This document shows positions 27,931-36,747 of a DNA stretch of 51,020 nucleotides, one piece after another. A program made the position numbers and the translations under genes. The notes beneath the pieces were generated by a model. It was not told the origin of the DNA, did not search any database, and saw only the letters and a list, made by a program, of their open reading frames with translations. The DNA comes from a virus. Position 1 is the first letter of the stretch, and each line of letters begins with the position of its first letter. The stretch lies in IMG/VR virus record IMGVR_UViG_3300042566_000997, positions 1 through 51,020 of that record; one strand, given 5' to 3'.

Positions 27931-28245
27931 ATGCCTACTGAAAAGCAAAACCGAAACAAGCTCAACATACTGATTGAGCAGACCTACAAACACGCCAAGA
28001 AGCACAGCTTGGAGGTGTTCTCCATGTACTCCGGCGACGACGGGGAGCAGATCAAGATGTCGGGTAACTACAGCGTCAATATGGTACGCAACGTGGTCTA
28101 CCACATGCTGGTGAACCACCCCGAAGAGTTCGCGTCGGTAATCGAGACCGTCAACGAGCTCACCAAGCAGAGCGAAGGCGTCACAGAAGAGGTTAAGAAG
28201 GAAGTTGAGGAGGTCGAGGAGCCCAAGGGCATGACCGTGGCCTAA
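27931..28245 (+). CDS. hypothetical protein (104 aa)
   Basis: Starts MPTEKQNRNKLNILIEQTYK and ends with an acidic helix (VTEEVKKEVEEVEEPKGMTV). Helical, soluble. Its end overlaps the leftward gene at 28242. Unknown. Confidence 0.6.
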   Translation: MPTEKQNRNKLNILIEQTYKHAKKHSLEVFSMYSGDDGEQIKMSGNYSVNMVRNVVYHMLVNHPEEFASVIETVNELTKQSEGVTEEVKKEVEEVEEPKGMTVA

Positions 28246-28502
28246 ACCCTCCCGTCTGCTATGTTTATGGCCCTCCGCGTATCATTAACGCGGCGCTTGA
28301 GGTCTTCAAGCAGTGACATCATGTCGTCGATGCGTCGGTTGACGTGCATCCCGTACTTGCTCTCTGCTTCAATCTCAAACCGCGTTATTGCCTTGTCTAT
28401 CTCGACAAGTGCAGAGACAATATCACTCGTGGTGATGTTGCTCCTGTCAATCTTCTCCCTTGCCGATGCGGGGGTCCTGAAGTCTGGGAATACTTGTTTC
28501 AT
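28242..28502 (-). CDS. coiled-coil protein (86 aa) on the opposite strand
   Basis: MKQVFPDFRTPASAREKIDR opens a helical protein (DIVSALVEIDKAITRFEIEA; DDMMSLLEDLKRRVNDTRRA). It runs against the late genes, with a TAGATTTG box 4 bases before ATG 28502. Convergent 4-base overlap with the 104-aa gene. Function unknown. Confidence 0.6.
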   Translation of the reverse strand: MKQVFPDFRTPASAREKIDRSNITTSDIVSALVEIDKAITRFEIEAESKYGMHVNRRIDDMMSLLEDLKRRVNDTRRAINIADGRV

Positions 28503-28506
28503 CCCA

Positions 28507-28514
28507 CAAATCTA
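28507..28514 (-). promoter_or_regulatory. -7 box TAGATTTG
   Basis: Leftward TAnnTTTG box 4 bases before ATG 28502; directly abuts the start of the divergent 91-aa gene. Confidence 0.5.
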
Positions 28515-28790
28515 ATGTCCTATCCATGCACCGGATGTGGGGCCTGTTGCCGAAGGGTTCACATGATACCACAGTGGCCATTGGAACTCCTAAAGGAGGA
28601 CGGGTCGTGCGTAAACCTACTGGATGACAACTCCTGCGCCATCTATGAGGAGAGGCCGATTATATGCAGGGTGGACGAAATGATGGAACTTATGGGGGCG
28701 GACAAGGACTTCTGGTATAAGACAAATGCAGACTACTGCAACACTTGGATGGACGAGGATGGCGTGGAAGGGAAGAGGGTAGAGCTATAA
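28515..28790 (+). CDS. YkgJ-type CxxCGxCC cluster protein
   Basis: 91 residues. It opens MSYPCTGCGACCRRVHMIPQ with C5, C8, C11 and C12 (CxxCGACC), followed by C32, SCAIYEERPIICRV with C41 and C51, and C75. The order CxxCGxCC ... C..L....SC.IY..RP..CR is that of the YkgJ / UPF0153 family, thought to bind zinc or an Fe-S cluster. In cells it has no settled role; in a phage it could modify a virion or host protein. It starts exactly at the divergent promoter of the leftward gene. Confidence 0.8.
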   Translation: MSYPCTGCGACCRRVHMIPQWPLELLKEDGSCVNLLDDNSCAIYEERPIICRVDEMMELMGADKDFWYKTNADYCNTWMDEDGVEGKRVEL

Positions 28791-28798
28791 CGCAAGAA

Positions 28799-28814
28799 GC
28801 CCCCTTCCGGGGGC
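28799..28814. terminator. bidirectional terminator between convergent genes
   Basis: GCCCCC-TTCC-GGGGGC hairpin 9 bases after the stop of the rightward gene (28790) and 26 bases after the leftward stop at 28840. T-rich on the leftward side (TTCTTG). Confidence 0.6.
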
Positions 28815-28839
28815 CTCTGCATATATAGAAGGGAATGAA

Positions 28840-29319
28840 TTAGGGAGGGGTGATGTTGCTGCCATCAACGTCGAGCAGCAGATAAGCATCACCTGCGCCA
28901 AGGGCGGTCGCGATGGTGGTGATACCAGCGGCAGATGCGGCAGCGTCTTCCATCTTGAACTTCGTGTACAGCACACCGGTGGGGCTGTAGAAGCCGATGT
29001 AAGAACCGCCACGACCCAGCGGGAACAGGATGCTACCGGTAGGTCCAACGGGGATAATTTCTTCTCCGTCGTCGTAATCAGCGGTCAGTTGACCTTCCAC
29101 AGGCTCGGTTTTGCCGAACAGGTCGGTGTCCGTGGGGGCTCCGCCGTTGGAGTTAGGGCTGTCTCCAAAGTAAGGGCCGGTGTAGCTGTAGTCGCCACTG
29201 CCAGCGTAGGTGGGGTAGGTGATCAGCTTGCTGAACGGACCTACGGTGGCCAGAATTTGCGGGGTAACGAACGCAGTGTTCACCACTTCGCCACTGGCGG
29301 TTTGGAACTGAATAATCAT
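28840..29319 (-). CDS. hypothetical protein (159 aa), virion-like, opposite strand
   Basis: ATG 29319 (MIIQFQTASGEVVNTAFVTP). A beta-rich, Gly/Thr/Tyr-rich protein (YAGSGDYSYTGPYFGDSP; GSILFPLGRGGSYIGFYSP) with a helical Ala-rich end and a final strand (DAYLLLDVDGSNITPP). Composition resembles decoration or fibre proteins. It is transcribed leftward from its own TATATTTG promoter (29341-29348), against the late genes. No family recognised. Confidence 0.6.
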   Translation of the reverse strand: MIIQFQTASGEVVNTAFVTPQILATVGPFSKLITYPTYAGSGDYSYTGPYFGDSPNSNGGAPTDTDLFGKTEPVEGQLTADYDDGEEIIPVGPTGSILFPLGRGGSYIGFYSPTGVLYTKFKMEDAAASAAGITTIATALGAGDAYLLLDVDGSNITPP

Positions 29320-29340
29320 AGTTCTTTGGGTTTGGTGGTA

Positions 29341-29348
29341 CAAATATA
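29341..29348 (-). promoter_or_regulatory. -7 box TATATTTG
   Basis: Leftward box 21 bases before ATG 29319. Confidence 0.5.
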
Positions 29349-29409
29349 CTGATAATCAGCAGGTTATGAAAGCAGTGCTAAATTTTTTTACTCACACACG
29401 ACACCAATC

Positions 29410-29417
29410 TATATTTG
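29410..29417 (+). promoter_or_regulatory. -7 box TATATTTG
   Basis: Rightward box 4 bases before ATG 29422. Confidence 0.55.
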
Positions 29418-29421
29418 TGGC

Positions 29422-29613
29422 ATGAAAAACAAGGCTATCAAGGGCATGATCCTATCGCGTATTGACAAGCTCAATACCCAATGGAGCGAGGTGGTTGACA
29501 CCGAAGAAAGGACAACCCCCATGGACTACATGAGGGTTGCTGAGATTCAAGGGGCTATCAACGCCCTGATGGCGCTGATGGTGGAGATTGACTCTATTAA
29601 GGCATCCGAATAG
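29422..29613 (+). CDS. small helical protein (63 aa)
   Basis: MKNKAIKGMILSRIDKLNTQ, then a second helix GAINALMALMVEIDSIKASE. Own promoter with a leaderless layout. Overlaps the leftward 155-aa gene by 17 bases. Unknown function. Confidence 0.6.
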   Translation: MKNKAIKGMILSRIDKLNTQWSEVVDTEERTTPMDYMRVAEIQGAINALMALMVEIDSIKASE

Positions 29614-30064
29614 CCCCGCGAATTGCGACAATGCAGGCGGAGGCTCCGGCACTATCGTTAGTCCAAGTCGCTTGATTGGCAACCTTGCCCATTGGGATGT
29701 CCATAAACCGCTGGTCATTCAAACGCAGTCGAACAAACCACTGCTGATACCTTGCGGTGCTTTCGGCTATTTGAGTATCACCAGTTGGCCCAAACCCGCT
29801 CGGGAATGTTGATGCGGGGTCAGGCCAATTGTCTTGCAGCATGGTTGCATCGTTTGCAACATCCCTCCAAGGGTTGGGGACGCTGGTTGGGAGCCAAGCG
29901 GCGTCTCCGTCCGCAAGCCCGTACACCCTCACTTGCTTTACTTGGGCCGTAACGTCCACAACCGTATACAGGTTGATGAGGTATTCGGTTTCGGTGGTGG
30001 TGGCATTGATAAACTCAATGTCTCCATTGCCCACGTTTACATTAAAGCGATACGGTGCTGGCAT
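29597..30064 (-). CDS. virion-like protein (155 aa), opposite strand
   Basis: MPAPYRFNVNVGNGDIEFIN is beta-rich, with further strands (EYLINLYTVVDVTAQVKQVR), a Trp/Pro-rich middle and a C-terminal GASACIVAIRGAIRMP. Beta-rich virion-like composition as in the gene at 28840-29319, but no convincing sequence match between them. A TACATTTG box lies about 90 bases upstream (30154-30161). Function unknown. Confidence 0.55.
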   Translation of the reverse strand: MPAPYRFNVNVGNGDIEFINATTTETEYLINLYTVVDVTAQVKQVRVYGLADGDAAWLPTSVPNPWRDVANDATMLQDNWPDPASTFPSGFGPTGDTQIAESTARYQQWFVRLRLNDQRFMDIPMGKVANQATWTNDSAGASACIVAIRGAIRMP

Positions 30065-30194
30065 CTTTGTAATAGATTACAATCAGTCCATCGCACTGTT
30101 CAAGTTCAATAAGAGCGAACCCGTCACAGCAGACGTCCATGTTGTCCATGCAACAAATGTAACACCGAATTGCTGATACTCAATACTTTGTATC

Positions 30195-30202
30195 TATTTT
30201 TG
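30195..30202 (+). promoter_or_regulatory. -7 box TATTTTTG before the terminase gene
   Basis: Rightward TAnnTTTG box ending 4 bases before the GTG at 30207. Confidence 0.5.
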
Positions 30203-30206
30203 TGAG

Positions 30207-32585
30207 GTGGAATCAAGAAAGTCGATACAAGAGCATACAGCTGAACTTTTGCTCAGGCTGAGTTCGGAGGGTGTGTCGCTTGCCGTGGAGCACAAGCAGC
30301 AGGTAAGGGCCGCTGGGTTCTCCGAGGAGCTAAGTAAGCAGGAGTCGTCGGCCCGCACCCAGCAGGAGTATGAGGACATTCCAGACAACGGGGAGGCTCA
30401 CCTTTGGCTGTACGATGTTCCCGTCATAACAGAGGGGGAGAACGTCGGTAAGTTCCTTGAGGGAAATAGCTACTACAGCAAGATCCCAGATTCATGGATT
30501 GAAAAGTGGAAAGATGTAGAAATTCAAAAGTCCCACTGGAAGCCAGACCGCGCAGAGGACGCAGACAAGGGGTTCAAGGACTTTATCAACTCGCACATCC
30601 CACGCTTTGACTCGCTCACCACATACGAGCCATTCTTTGTTTACATAGAGCAGGCCAAGAGGTGGCTTGACGACAAGAAGACGCTGGCAGACATCGACCC
30701 TATCTCTCGCTTTGAGTGGAAGCGTCAGGAGCTGGCCCGCATCGCAGACAACAAGCTCTACGGCCTGAACAAGTACGTCTCCATCAAGGAGGATGGTTTC
30801 ATTGGCGGTCGCCGCCCATACGAGGCATCAACCGCTCAGGCTCTGCTTGCGTTCCTTGTGGACCGTGGGAACAGCTTTGACTTGGTCAAGGGCCGTCAGG
30901 CTGCCATCACATCCACGATGATGGCTATGGCCGCACTGGAGAGCGTTGTGCGCTCTTCGTTCAGCGGGGTGTTCATGGTACACAAGAAGGACGGAACTGG
31001 TAAGACCCTGTTCCGCGACAAGTTCCAGTCCACCTTCCAGCACCTGCCCAACTGGATGATCGGCGAGGTGGACGTGAGCAAGGGATTCTCGTCGGAGAGC
31101 GCAATCATGGACTTTGACCCCGGGGACACCAAGGCACAGAAGGGCCGAGACATCTCCGAGTTCCGCCTGCTCTCCGCCGAGGACAGCATGACGGTCAACG
31201 GTCGCACACCAACGTGGTCCTTGTTTGACGAGGCTCAGAACATCCCGACATACCAGACCATCAAGAGCGAAATCGACCCGACCATGTACCAGTTCAACAA
31301 GGCGAAGGGTCGCTTTGAACTTGTACGTCAGGCGTTCGCTTGGGGCACCGGCTCGTCCAACAACACAGGGCAGGGCGCATTTGAGAACGACTTCAAGTCA
31401 CTTCTTTCCGCTTGGGAGGGAGGTGAGGATACGGGTGGGTGGGTCCCCGTGTTCATGGACTGGACCTGCCGACCGGGTATGACCCGCGAGTTCTACAACA
31501 AGCAGAAGGCCAAGTATCTCCGTGGCCAGACCGAGGAGACCAAGGGCCTGTCGGCCACCGAGCGCCTGTCCTTGTTCTGCGCCCACTACCCAAGCAAGCC
31601 GGACGATGCCTTTATGACCAGCCACAAGACGCTGGTCCCGATGGAGATGATCGTAAAGCAGCAGAACAGGATCATCAACGAGTGCCACAAGAGGAGCCTA
31701 GCCCCCGCGCCGGGTAGGTTTGAGCCCATCTTCGACGAGTCTGTCAGGCTCACGGAAAGCTACTTCCCATACGCGGTAAAGGGCGCAAGGTGGGTTCCGT
31801 CCGCAGCCGATGACATCGAGGCCCCGGTCAAGATGTTCCTGCCCCCTGTAAACACATGGGCCAACAGGTACTTCCAAGGCACGGACCCAATCCAAAACGA
31901 CGGAGGGTTTTCGCGCTTCTCGTCAGCCATCTGGGACACGGCGGCGCGAGAGATAAAGCAGGGGGATAATGCCGTGCTCGTCCCAACGGTTGCCTGCGCC
32001 CTGAACGCCCGCACTTCGTTCCCATCAGACCTGTTCGCGCAGGGTGTATTGATGGGCATCTACTACCGCAACTACGGGCAGAAGGCTTGCCGGGAACTGG
32101 TGGAGATAAACGTGGGTCACAGGTACGTTGAGTTCAAGTCATCCCCCGTATTCGGACTGAGGGAGTCCCTCATGCTAAAGAACGAGCTCCTGCCAAAGTA
32201 TCGCGGAGGGGCGCACATCTATGGCGTTGACCTTAAGGGCGGGAAGGGGAGCCGAAAGGAGTCCCTATACGGTGACGTGACCGACCTCATCCGCACCTAT
32301 GGACACAATATATGGTACTATGACTTCTGGTCTCAGGTCAGGAACATCTCCGTTGAGTCCAAGCCGGACGGCTCCGTGGTGTGGGGAACAATGAACAAGA
32401 ACGTCTACAACGACGACTTGGTCTACGCCATCGCCTATGCGGAGCTGTGCTCTCGTTGCGTCAATAAGCAGCCGCAAGAGATCTCGGCGGAGACAAAGCA
32501 GTACAAGACAAGGCGGGTGCTAAGGAGGAGCGCGGACCTTATCCCTTACTACATCACTGAAAAAGTTGAAATTAAGTATACATGA
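30207..32585 (+). CDS. terL: terminase large subunit
   Basis: 792 residues, long for a terminase (usually 450-600). GTG start, first codon after the promoter box. The ATPase starts near residue 225 with the Walker-A-like VKGRQAAITSTMM; note that the usual Gly-Lys is missing. Then comes FMVHKKDG (strand after A), Walker B WSLFDEAQNIP at about residue 337, and coupling motif AWGTGSSNNTG at about 375. The nuclease domain begins FQGTDPIQNDGG (about 557, first Asp), with IYGVDLKGGKG near 672, and ends with NDDLVYAIAYAE at about 733, the usual final Asp pair. It cuts and pumps phage DNA into the head. The N-terminal 220 residues are an extra helical domain. Confidence 0.85.
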   Translation: MESRKSIQEHTAELLLRLSSEGVSLAVEHKQQVRAAGFSEELSKQESSARTQQEYEDIPDNGEAHLWLYDVPVITEGENVGKFLEGNSYYSKIPDSWIEKWKDVEIQKSHWKPDRAEDADKGFKDFINSHIPRFDSLTTYEPFFVYIEQAKRWLDDKKTLADIDPISRFEWKRQELARIADNKLYGLNKYVSIKEDGFIGGRRPYEASTAQALLAFLVDRGNSFDLVKGRQAAITSTMMAMAALESVVRSSFSGVFMVHKKDGTGKTLFRDKFQSTFQHLPNWMIGEVDVSKGFSSESAIMDFDPGDTKAQKGRDISEFRLLSAEDSMTVNGRTPTWSLFDEAQNIPTYQTIKSEIDPTMYQFNKAKGRFELVRQAFAWGTGSSNNTGQGAFENDFKSLLSAWEGGEDTGGWVPVFMDWTCRPGMTREFYNKQKAKYLRGQTEETKGLSATERLSLFCAHYPSKPDDAFMTSHKTLVPMEMIVKQQNRIINECHKRSLAPAPGRFEPIFDESVRLTESYFPYAVKGARWVPSAADDIEAPVKMFLPPVNTWANRYFQGTDPIQNDGGFSRFSSAIWDTAAREIKQGDNAVLVPTVACALNARTSFPSDLFAQGVLMGIYYRNYGQKACRELVEINVGHRYVEFKSSPVFGLRESLMLKNELLPKYRGGAHIYGVDLKGGKGSRKESLYGDVTDLIRTYGHNIWYYDFWSQVRNISVESKPDGSVVWGTMNKNVYNDDLVYAIAYAELCSRCVNKQPQEISAETKQYKTRRVLRRSADLIPYYITEKVEIKYT

Positions 32586-33169
32586 GCGAGGAGATAATTG
32601 AAAAGATGCTTGAGAGGCGGTATCTGATATTCGCCCCCAAGAACGGCAAAGACCTTCGGGTCCAGTACCCGGAGCTTTCAGATTACACAGAATTTCGCCC
32701 AGAGGCCATCAAGAGCCACGACCTTCTGTTCGTCTGGTGGTTCCGCTGCGCTGCGTCTCCCTACTACGACAAGGCAGACCCCGAGAAGATTGAATCGTGC
32801 GTAAGGATTGCCTATCCAACAGAGCAGCAGAGGGAGTCGAAGCTAAAGGAGTTCAGGGCTGGGTTCCCCGACAACGTTAAATCAGCATTCAAGCGGATGG
32901 AGTCCTTCAACCTTGCCGCCCGTATTGAGAACTATCTTTACACCCAAAGGGTCAGGGACAATTGCAAGGCAATGCTTGCTGTTGATATAAATACAATGGA
33001 CATCGAGGAGCAAGACTCTTGGAGCAAACGCGCTCCGGGCATTTGGCGTCTTCTTGAGGAAACCTCTAAAACCCTCGAAAAAGGGGGTTTTGGCGTCATC
33101 GAGCATGACAATACCATTGTTGATGAACTCGATGGCTCGGTAAAATCATTTAGACAGTCTAGCCGATGA
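32582..33169 (+). CDS. hypothetical protein between terminase and portal (195 aa)
   Basis: ATGA overlaps at both ends (32582-32585 and 33166-33169) couple it to terL and portal. Helical, charged; MSEEIIEKMLERRYLIFAPK, FVWWFRCAASPYYDKADPEK, and a C-terminal segment GSVKSFRQSSR. Position suggests a packaging or head-vertex factor, but no motif shows it. Confidence 0.7.
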   Translation: MSEEIIEKMLERRYLIFAPKNGKDLRVQYPELSDYTEFRPEAIKSHDLLFVWWFRCAASPYYDKADPEKIESCVRIAYPTEQQRESKLKEFRAGFPDNVKSAFKRMESFNLAARIENYLYTQRVRDNCKAMLAVDINTMDIEEQDSWSKRAPGIWRLLEETSKTLEKGGFGVIEHDNTIVDELDGSVKSFRQSSR

Positions 33170-35514
33170 TTCCAACAACGACGAACAATCGCGGGTTTTG
33201 GACGTGGATCCCTATTGCCACGCAGATCCCACCGAGCATGACCATTCCCGAAAAGGATAAGGAGAATGAGAGTTATCATGCCCTGTGGACCCGCTACTTC
33301 TTGTCTCGTCAGGTTGGCGCATGGATCGAGTACTACCGTGGCAACTACTCTGCCAACATGGACTACGCCATCGACTCCCGCTGGGGAGAGGAGGAGGACA
33401 TCCGTATGTTCTTAGGAGACGGCCCCTCGCAAACAAGCCGCATCCCGTTCAAGTTCCCCATCGTGTCCCCCATGCTGACCCGCATGGTCGGGGCCGTTGA
33501 CAACATCTCCATCTCTGCAAAGGCCGAATCTGCTACGCAACACTTTGCACAAACAAGAAAAGAGAACGCCCTGCAAAAGGTTCTCCTTATGTCAGACATG
33601 GCCAAAATCGGGCCAGTCTCCGAGGGAATTATGGCAACGCAGGGAGTTCCTGCTGATACGCAGAAAGCGGTTCAGCTTTTTGATATGTCCTATCAGGACC
33701 ATATCATCCGCAGCGCCAACAGCCTTATGTCAATGATAGCCCAGCGCAGCAATCTTGATGACACCAAGAGGGTTGCTGCTTCCTATATGGCTCTTTCTGG
33801 CGTGTCTTCCGCTCATTGCTTTGTCAATGGCAACAACCTTGAGTGGGAGATGTGCGAACCCCGCGAGGTCGGCTGGGACACGTCGGCAATGCGTCCAGAC
33901 TTTTCGGACGGTCAGTTCGTGTACAATTGCCCCCTGATGAACGTGTCCAGCATTGCAGAACGCTGGAACCCAATCAAGGACAAGATCTACGCCCTCGACA
34001 CTTGGTCGCGTATCCTTCCCGGTGGCTACAACTTCAACGCCGGTTGGCCGCAGTCCCGCCCCCGTGTCTTTACCATGTACTGGAAAGACATGAAGTACGT
34101 TGACCGGGGCTTTGTTGAAATTGATGGAGAGCCTCAATATGTCACTATCAACGAAGAAGACCCGGATACTGGCGAAATTACTTTTACGGACAAGGACCTT
34201 GTAGAGCCACCAGAAAATAGGTACACACGCGCTTGGGACGCTTCGGAGCTTAGGGCTAAGAAGCAGCGCAGGGCCATTGAGGTTATCCGCTACTGTTCCA
34301 TGATTCCTTGGGAGTATTTGCCCGGCGGTTACACCAAGGGTCGTCCATATAGCCCCAACGAAGCCCCTCCAGCAGCTCCCCTAAACAGCAACCTTCCGCA
34401 GGTGGGTGTTGTAGGCGACATGGTGTTGGACTACGGAATGTACCCGTTGCAGGAGGCCGACCCTGATGACGTATATTCTGTCAAGTTCCCGATCAAGTTC
34501 TCTGCTTGGCGCTACTTGGGTGGACATGCTGTCGCCCCCATCACCGCCGCTCGCGACCCGCAGCGTTGGATGAACCAAATCACGTCTGACATCGCTTGGA
34601 GGATGCGTAAGGCCGGTGGCAAGAGCGTCCTATTGGCCAAGGAGGCGCTTGACGGCTCCAACATGGACGAGGATGAGCTGAACCACAAGGTCAAGGAGGG
34701 GGACACCATCGTTGTCCCCGCTGCCATGCTTGGGGGCTTGCAGAACGCCTCTGGTCAAATCGACGCATCGCCCGGAGCCTCTTTTTACAACATGCTTGGC
34801 TTGCTCCCGCAGATTAAGGGCGTTGCAGAGAGCTCAGTCGGCGTGTATGAGAGCAACTACGGCGCCCCTCAGGGGGGAGGACAGCTTGTAGGAACCCTTC
34901 AGCTTCAGCTTCAGCAGGCGGGCGTTATGCAGCAGCCATTCTACGCTGCCATTGCAGACCTGTACAAGCAGATACACCAGTTCAATGCACAGGCGGGCAA
35001 GCAGTTCTATTCCCAGCGACCTTGGCTACTGAGCCAAATGGTTGGAGAGGACGATATGCCGTATGTGATTTCTTCCGAGGATATGCATTTTGAGCAATTT
35101 CGCGTAAAAATTTCCTTGTCCCCCGACGGCGCACAGCTTCGCGCCATCACCGATCAGCAGCTTATCCCGCAACTTATGCAGATGGGTATGCTTGATCCGA
35201 CAACCTCGGCGCAGCTCATGGGTCGCTCTTTGCCGGATGATGTTTACGCTGCGGCCCGTCAGTTCACCAAGCAGGCGGCTGCTGCTGCTCAACAGCAGAT
35301 GGAAGAGCAGCAAATGGCAATGGCGGCACAGCAAGTTTCGCAAGAAGAACAAATGCTTGATCAACAAGAAATGGATTTGGCAAAACAAGAATCCAGTCAA
35401 GAAGTCAAGATGGCTCAATTGCAACAAAAGGCAGAGCAACCAGCGCGTCAGGCAGAAAGCGAGTGGATGAAGCCTGATGCTGCCCTTGGCGCAACTGCTT
35501 CACCCGGTCTATAG
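33166..35514 (+). CDS. portal protein
   Basis: 782 residues, in the portal size range. It lies directly after the terminase pair and before scaffold and capsid genes. Typical portal features include the early YRGNYSANMDYAIDSRWGEE and PFKFPIVSPMLTRMVGAVDN region, a middle with SSVGVYESNYGAPQGGG, and a C-terminal helical crown rich in Gln (QQQMEEQQMAMAAQQVSQEE). An in-frame alternative start (Met25, MTIPEKDKE) exists, but the ATGA overlap supports the first ATG. It forms the 12-mer DNA gateway at the head vertex. Confidence 0.8.
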   Translation: MIPTTTNNRGFWTWIPIATQIPPSMTIPEKDKENESYHALWTRYFLSRQVGAWIEYYRGNYSANMDYAIDSRWGEEEDIRMFLGDGPSQTSRIPFKFPIVSPMLTRMVGAVDNISISAKAESATQHFAQTRKENALQKVLLMSDMAKIGPVSEGIMATQGVPADTQKAVQLFDMSYQDHIIRSANSLMSMIAQRSNLDDTKRVAASYMALSGVSSAHCFVNGNNLEWEMCEPREVGWDTSAMRPDFSDGQFVYNCPLMNVSSIAERWNPIKDKIYALDTWSRILPGGYNFNAGWPQSRPRVFTMYWKDMKYVDRGFVEIDGEPQYVTINEEDPDTGEITFTDKDLVEPPENRYTRAWDASELRAKKQRRAIEVIRYCSMIPWEYLPGGYTKGRPYSPNEAPPAAPLNSNLPQVGVVGDMVLDYGMYPLQEADPDDVYSVKFPIKFSAWRYLGGHAVAPITAARDPQRWMNQITSDIAWRMRKAGGKSVLLAKEALDGSNMDEDELNHKVKEGDTIVVPAAMLGGLQNASGQIDASPGASFYNMLGLLPQIKGVAESSVGVYESNYGAPQGGGQLVGTLQLQLQQAGVMQQPFYAAIADLYKQIHQFNAQAGKQFYSQRPWLLSQMVGEDDMPYVISSEDMHFEQFRVKISLSPDGAQLRAITDQQLIPQLMQMGMLDPTTSAQLMGRSLPDDVYAAARQFTKQAAAAAQQQMEEQQMAMAAQQVSQEEQMLDQQEMDLAKQESSQEVKMAQLQQKAEQPARQAESEWMKPDAALGATASPGL

Positions 35515-35545
35515 GCGCTGAAAAACAAAAACTACAAACACAACA

Positions 35546-35553
35546 TATCTTTG
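35546..35553 (+). promoter_or_regulatory. -7 box TATCTTTG before the scaffold gene
   Basis: Rightward box 5 bases before ATG 35559. Confidence 0.55.
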
Positions 35554-35558
35554 CAAGC

Positions 35559-36725
35559 ATGACTGAAACGACTGACACCCAAAGCCTTAGCGGTGACGCC
35601 TTGGCCCAAATCCTCGGCCCTACGTTGGCCGAGCGAAAGGAATCATATCCCAAGCCCGCTGAACCTGCGCCTGCGGTTGAGCAAAATTCCCAAACCTCTC
35701 CTGCTGTTGCCGAGGTTGAAAAACCCGCTCCAGTAGAGGCTTCCAAGCAATCAGAGCCTGCTGCTCCCGTTGTAAATTCCAGTGGTAATTCCCAACCTAC
35801 GGACCCCTATGCAACGCTGCTGAATGACGTGCTTGGCGAACAAAAGCCAGCAGCTATCCAGTGGAGCGACGAGGCGAAGAATTTGTTCAAGCAGACCTAC
35901 GGAGTTGATGACCCCGTTGCGTTCAAGGCTGAGATTGATCAGAAGATCGCACAGGCCGATTTGATTAAAAAACAGTACGAAGAGGTTGCCCCGCTCAAGG
36001 AAAGCCTTGACAAGCTACCCCCTTCGATGTACCGCGCACTTCAGCTTGCCTTTGAGGGCAGGGTCGAAGATGCTCAGAACTACATCAAGGAGCTTCCCAA
36101 GGTGGCCCTTGAGAACAAGGAGAGCAAGGACCTTGACGACCGCATCCTTATCGACACCTACCTGCCCGGCAAGATCAAGCCAGAGCAGTGGGCCGCACTG
36201 ACCGACCCGGAGGCTGACGAGGAGATCGTGGATGCCATCGAGGGACGCATCGCCATCCTTCGCGATACCGCTGGCGAGATGCACGACAAGCATCGTAATG
36301 AGGCAATCGCTCAGGTTGCACAGCAGCGCGAGGCCGAGAAGCAAGCATTTGAGAACTACCAAAACGGTCTGGCGACCAGTATTGCCAGTGCCAAAAACTC
36401 TTCCCTTCGTCTTTTTGTCGATGACAATGTCGTCAACGACATGAAGACGGGTGGATTCCTTGGACAGTTTGTTCAACAGGATGGTGTCACCCCAACGCCG
36501 CAAGCAACGACCCTGTATCTGAAGGCGCTTCACTTCGATTCCGCAGTGAAGGCAGCAGACGCAAGAGGATTTGAGCGAGGCAGGCAGGAGGCACTCCTAG
36601 AGGCAACCTCTCGTCAGCCTACGATGTCCAGAATGGCTAACCGAGACGGAGGCGATCAGCCTCGGCCAACCACCGAGCAGGACGCAATTAACCAGATCCT
36701 GTTGAAAGCCCAGCTCACCATCTAA
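35559..36725 (+). CDS. capsid scaffold protein
   Basis: 388 residues between portal and major capsid genes. N-terminal 90 residues are Pro/Ala/Glu low-complexity (PAEPAPAVEQNSQTSP; EKPAPVEASKQSEPAAP); the rest is a long acidic helical region (EEVAPLKESLDKLPPSMYRA; EAIAQVAQQREAEKQAFENY). The C-terminus is basic-helical (EQDAINQILLKAQLTI), as expected for a scaffold binding the capsid protein. Identification rests on position and composition. Confidence 0.75.
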   Translation: MTETTDTQSLSGDALAQILGPTLAERKESYPKPAEPAPAVEQNSQTSPAVAEVEKPAPVEASKQSEPAAPVVNSSGNSQPTDPYATLLNDVLGEQKPAAIQWSDEAKNLFKQTYGVDDPVAFKAEIDQKIAQADLIKKQYEEVAPLKESLDKLPPSMYRALQLAFEGRVEDAQNYIKELPKVALENKESKDLDDRILIDTYLPGKIKPEQWAALTDPEADEEIVDAIEGRIAILRDTAGEMHDKHRNEAIAQVAQQREAEKQAFENYQNGLATSIASAKNSSLRLFVDDNVVNDMKTGGFLGQFVQQDGVTPTPQATTLYLKALHFDSAVKAADARGFERGRQEALLEATSRQPTMSRMANRDGGDQPRPTTEQDAINQILLKAQLTI

Positions 36726-36747
36726 CATTTAACACCAACAAAAACAA

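Noticed and set aside
30981-31010. GTGKT in the terminase as the Walker A motif
   Set aside because: It falls in the strand and helix after the GRQ-type Walker A region and aligns better with the HTKEDAxxLFRDK segment of terminases; judged coincidental.
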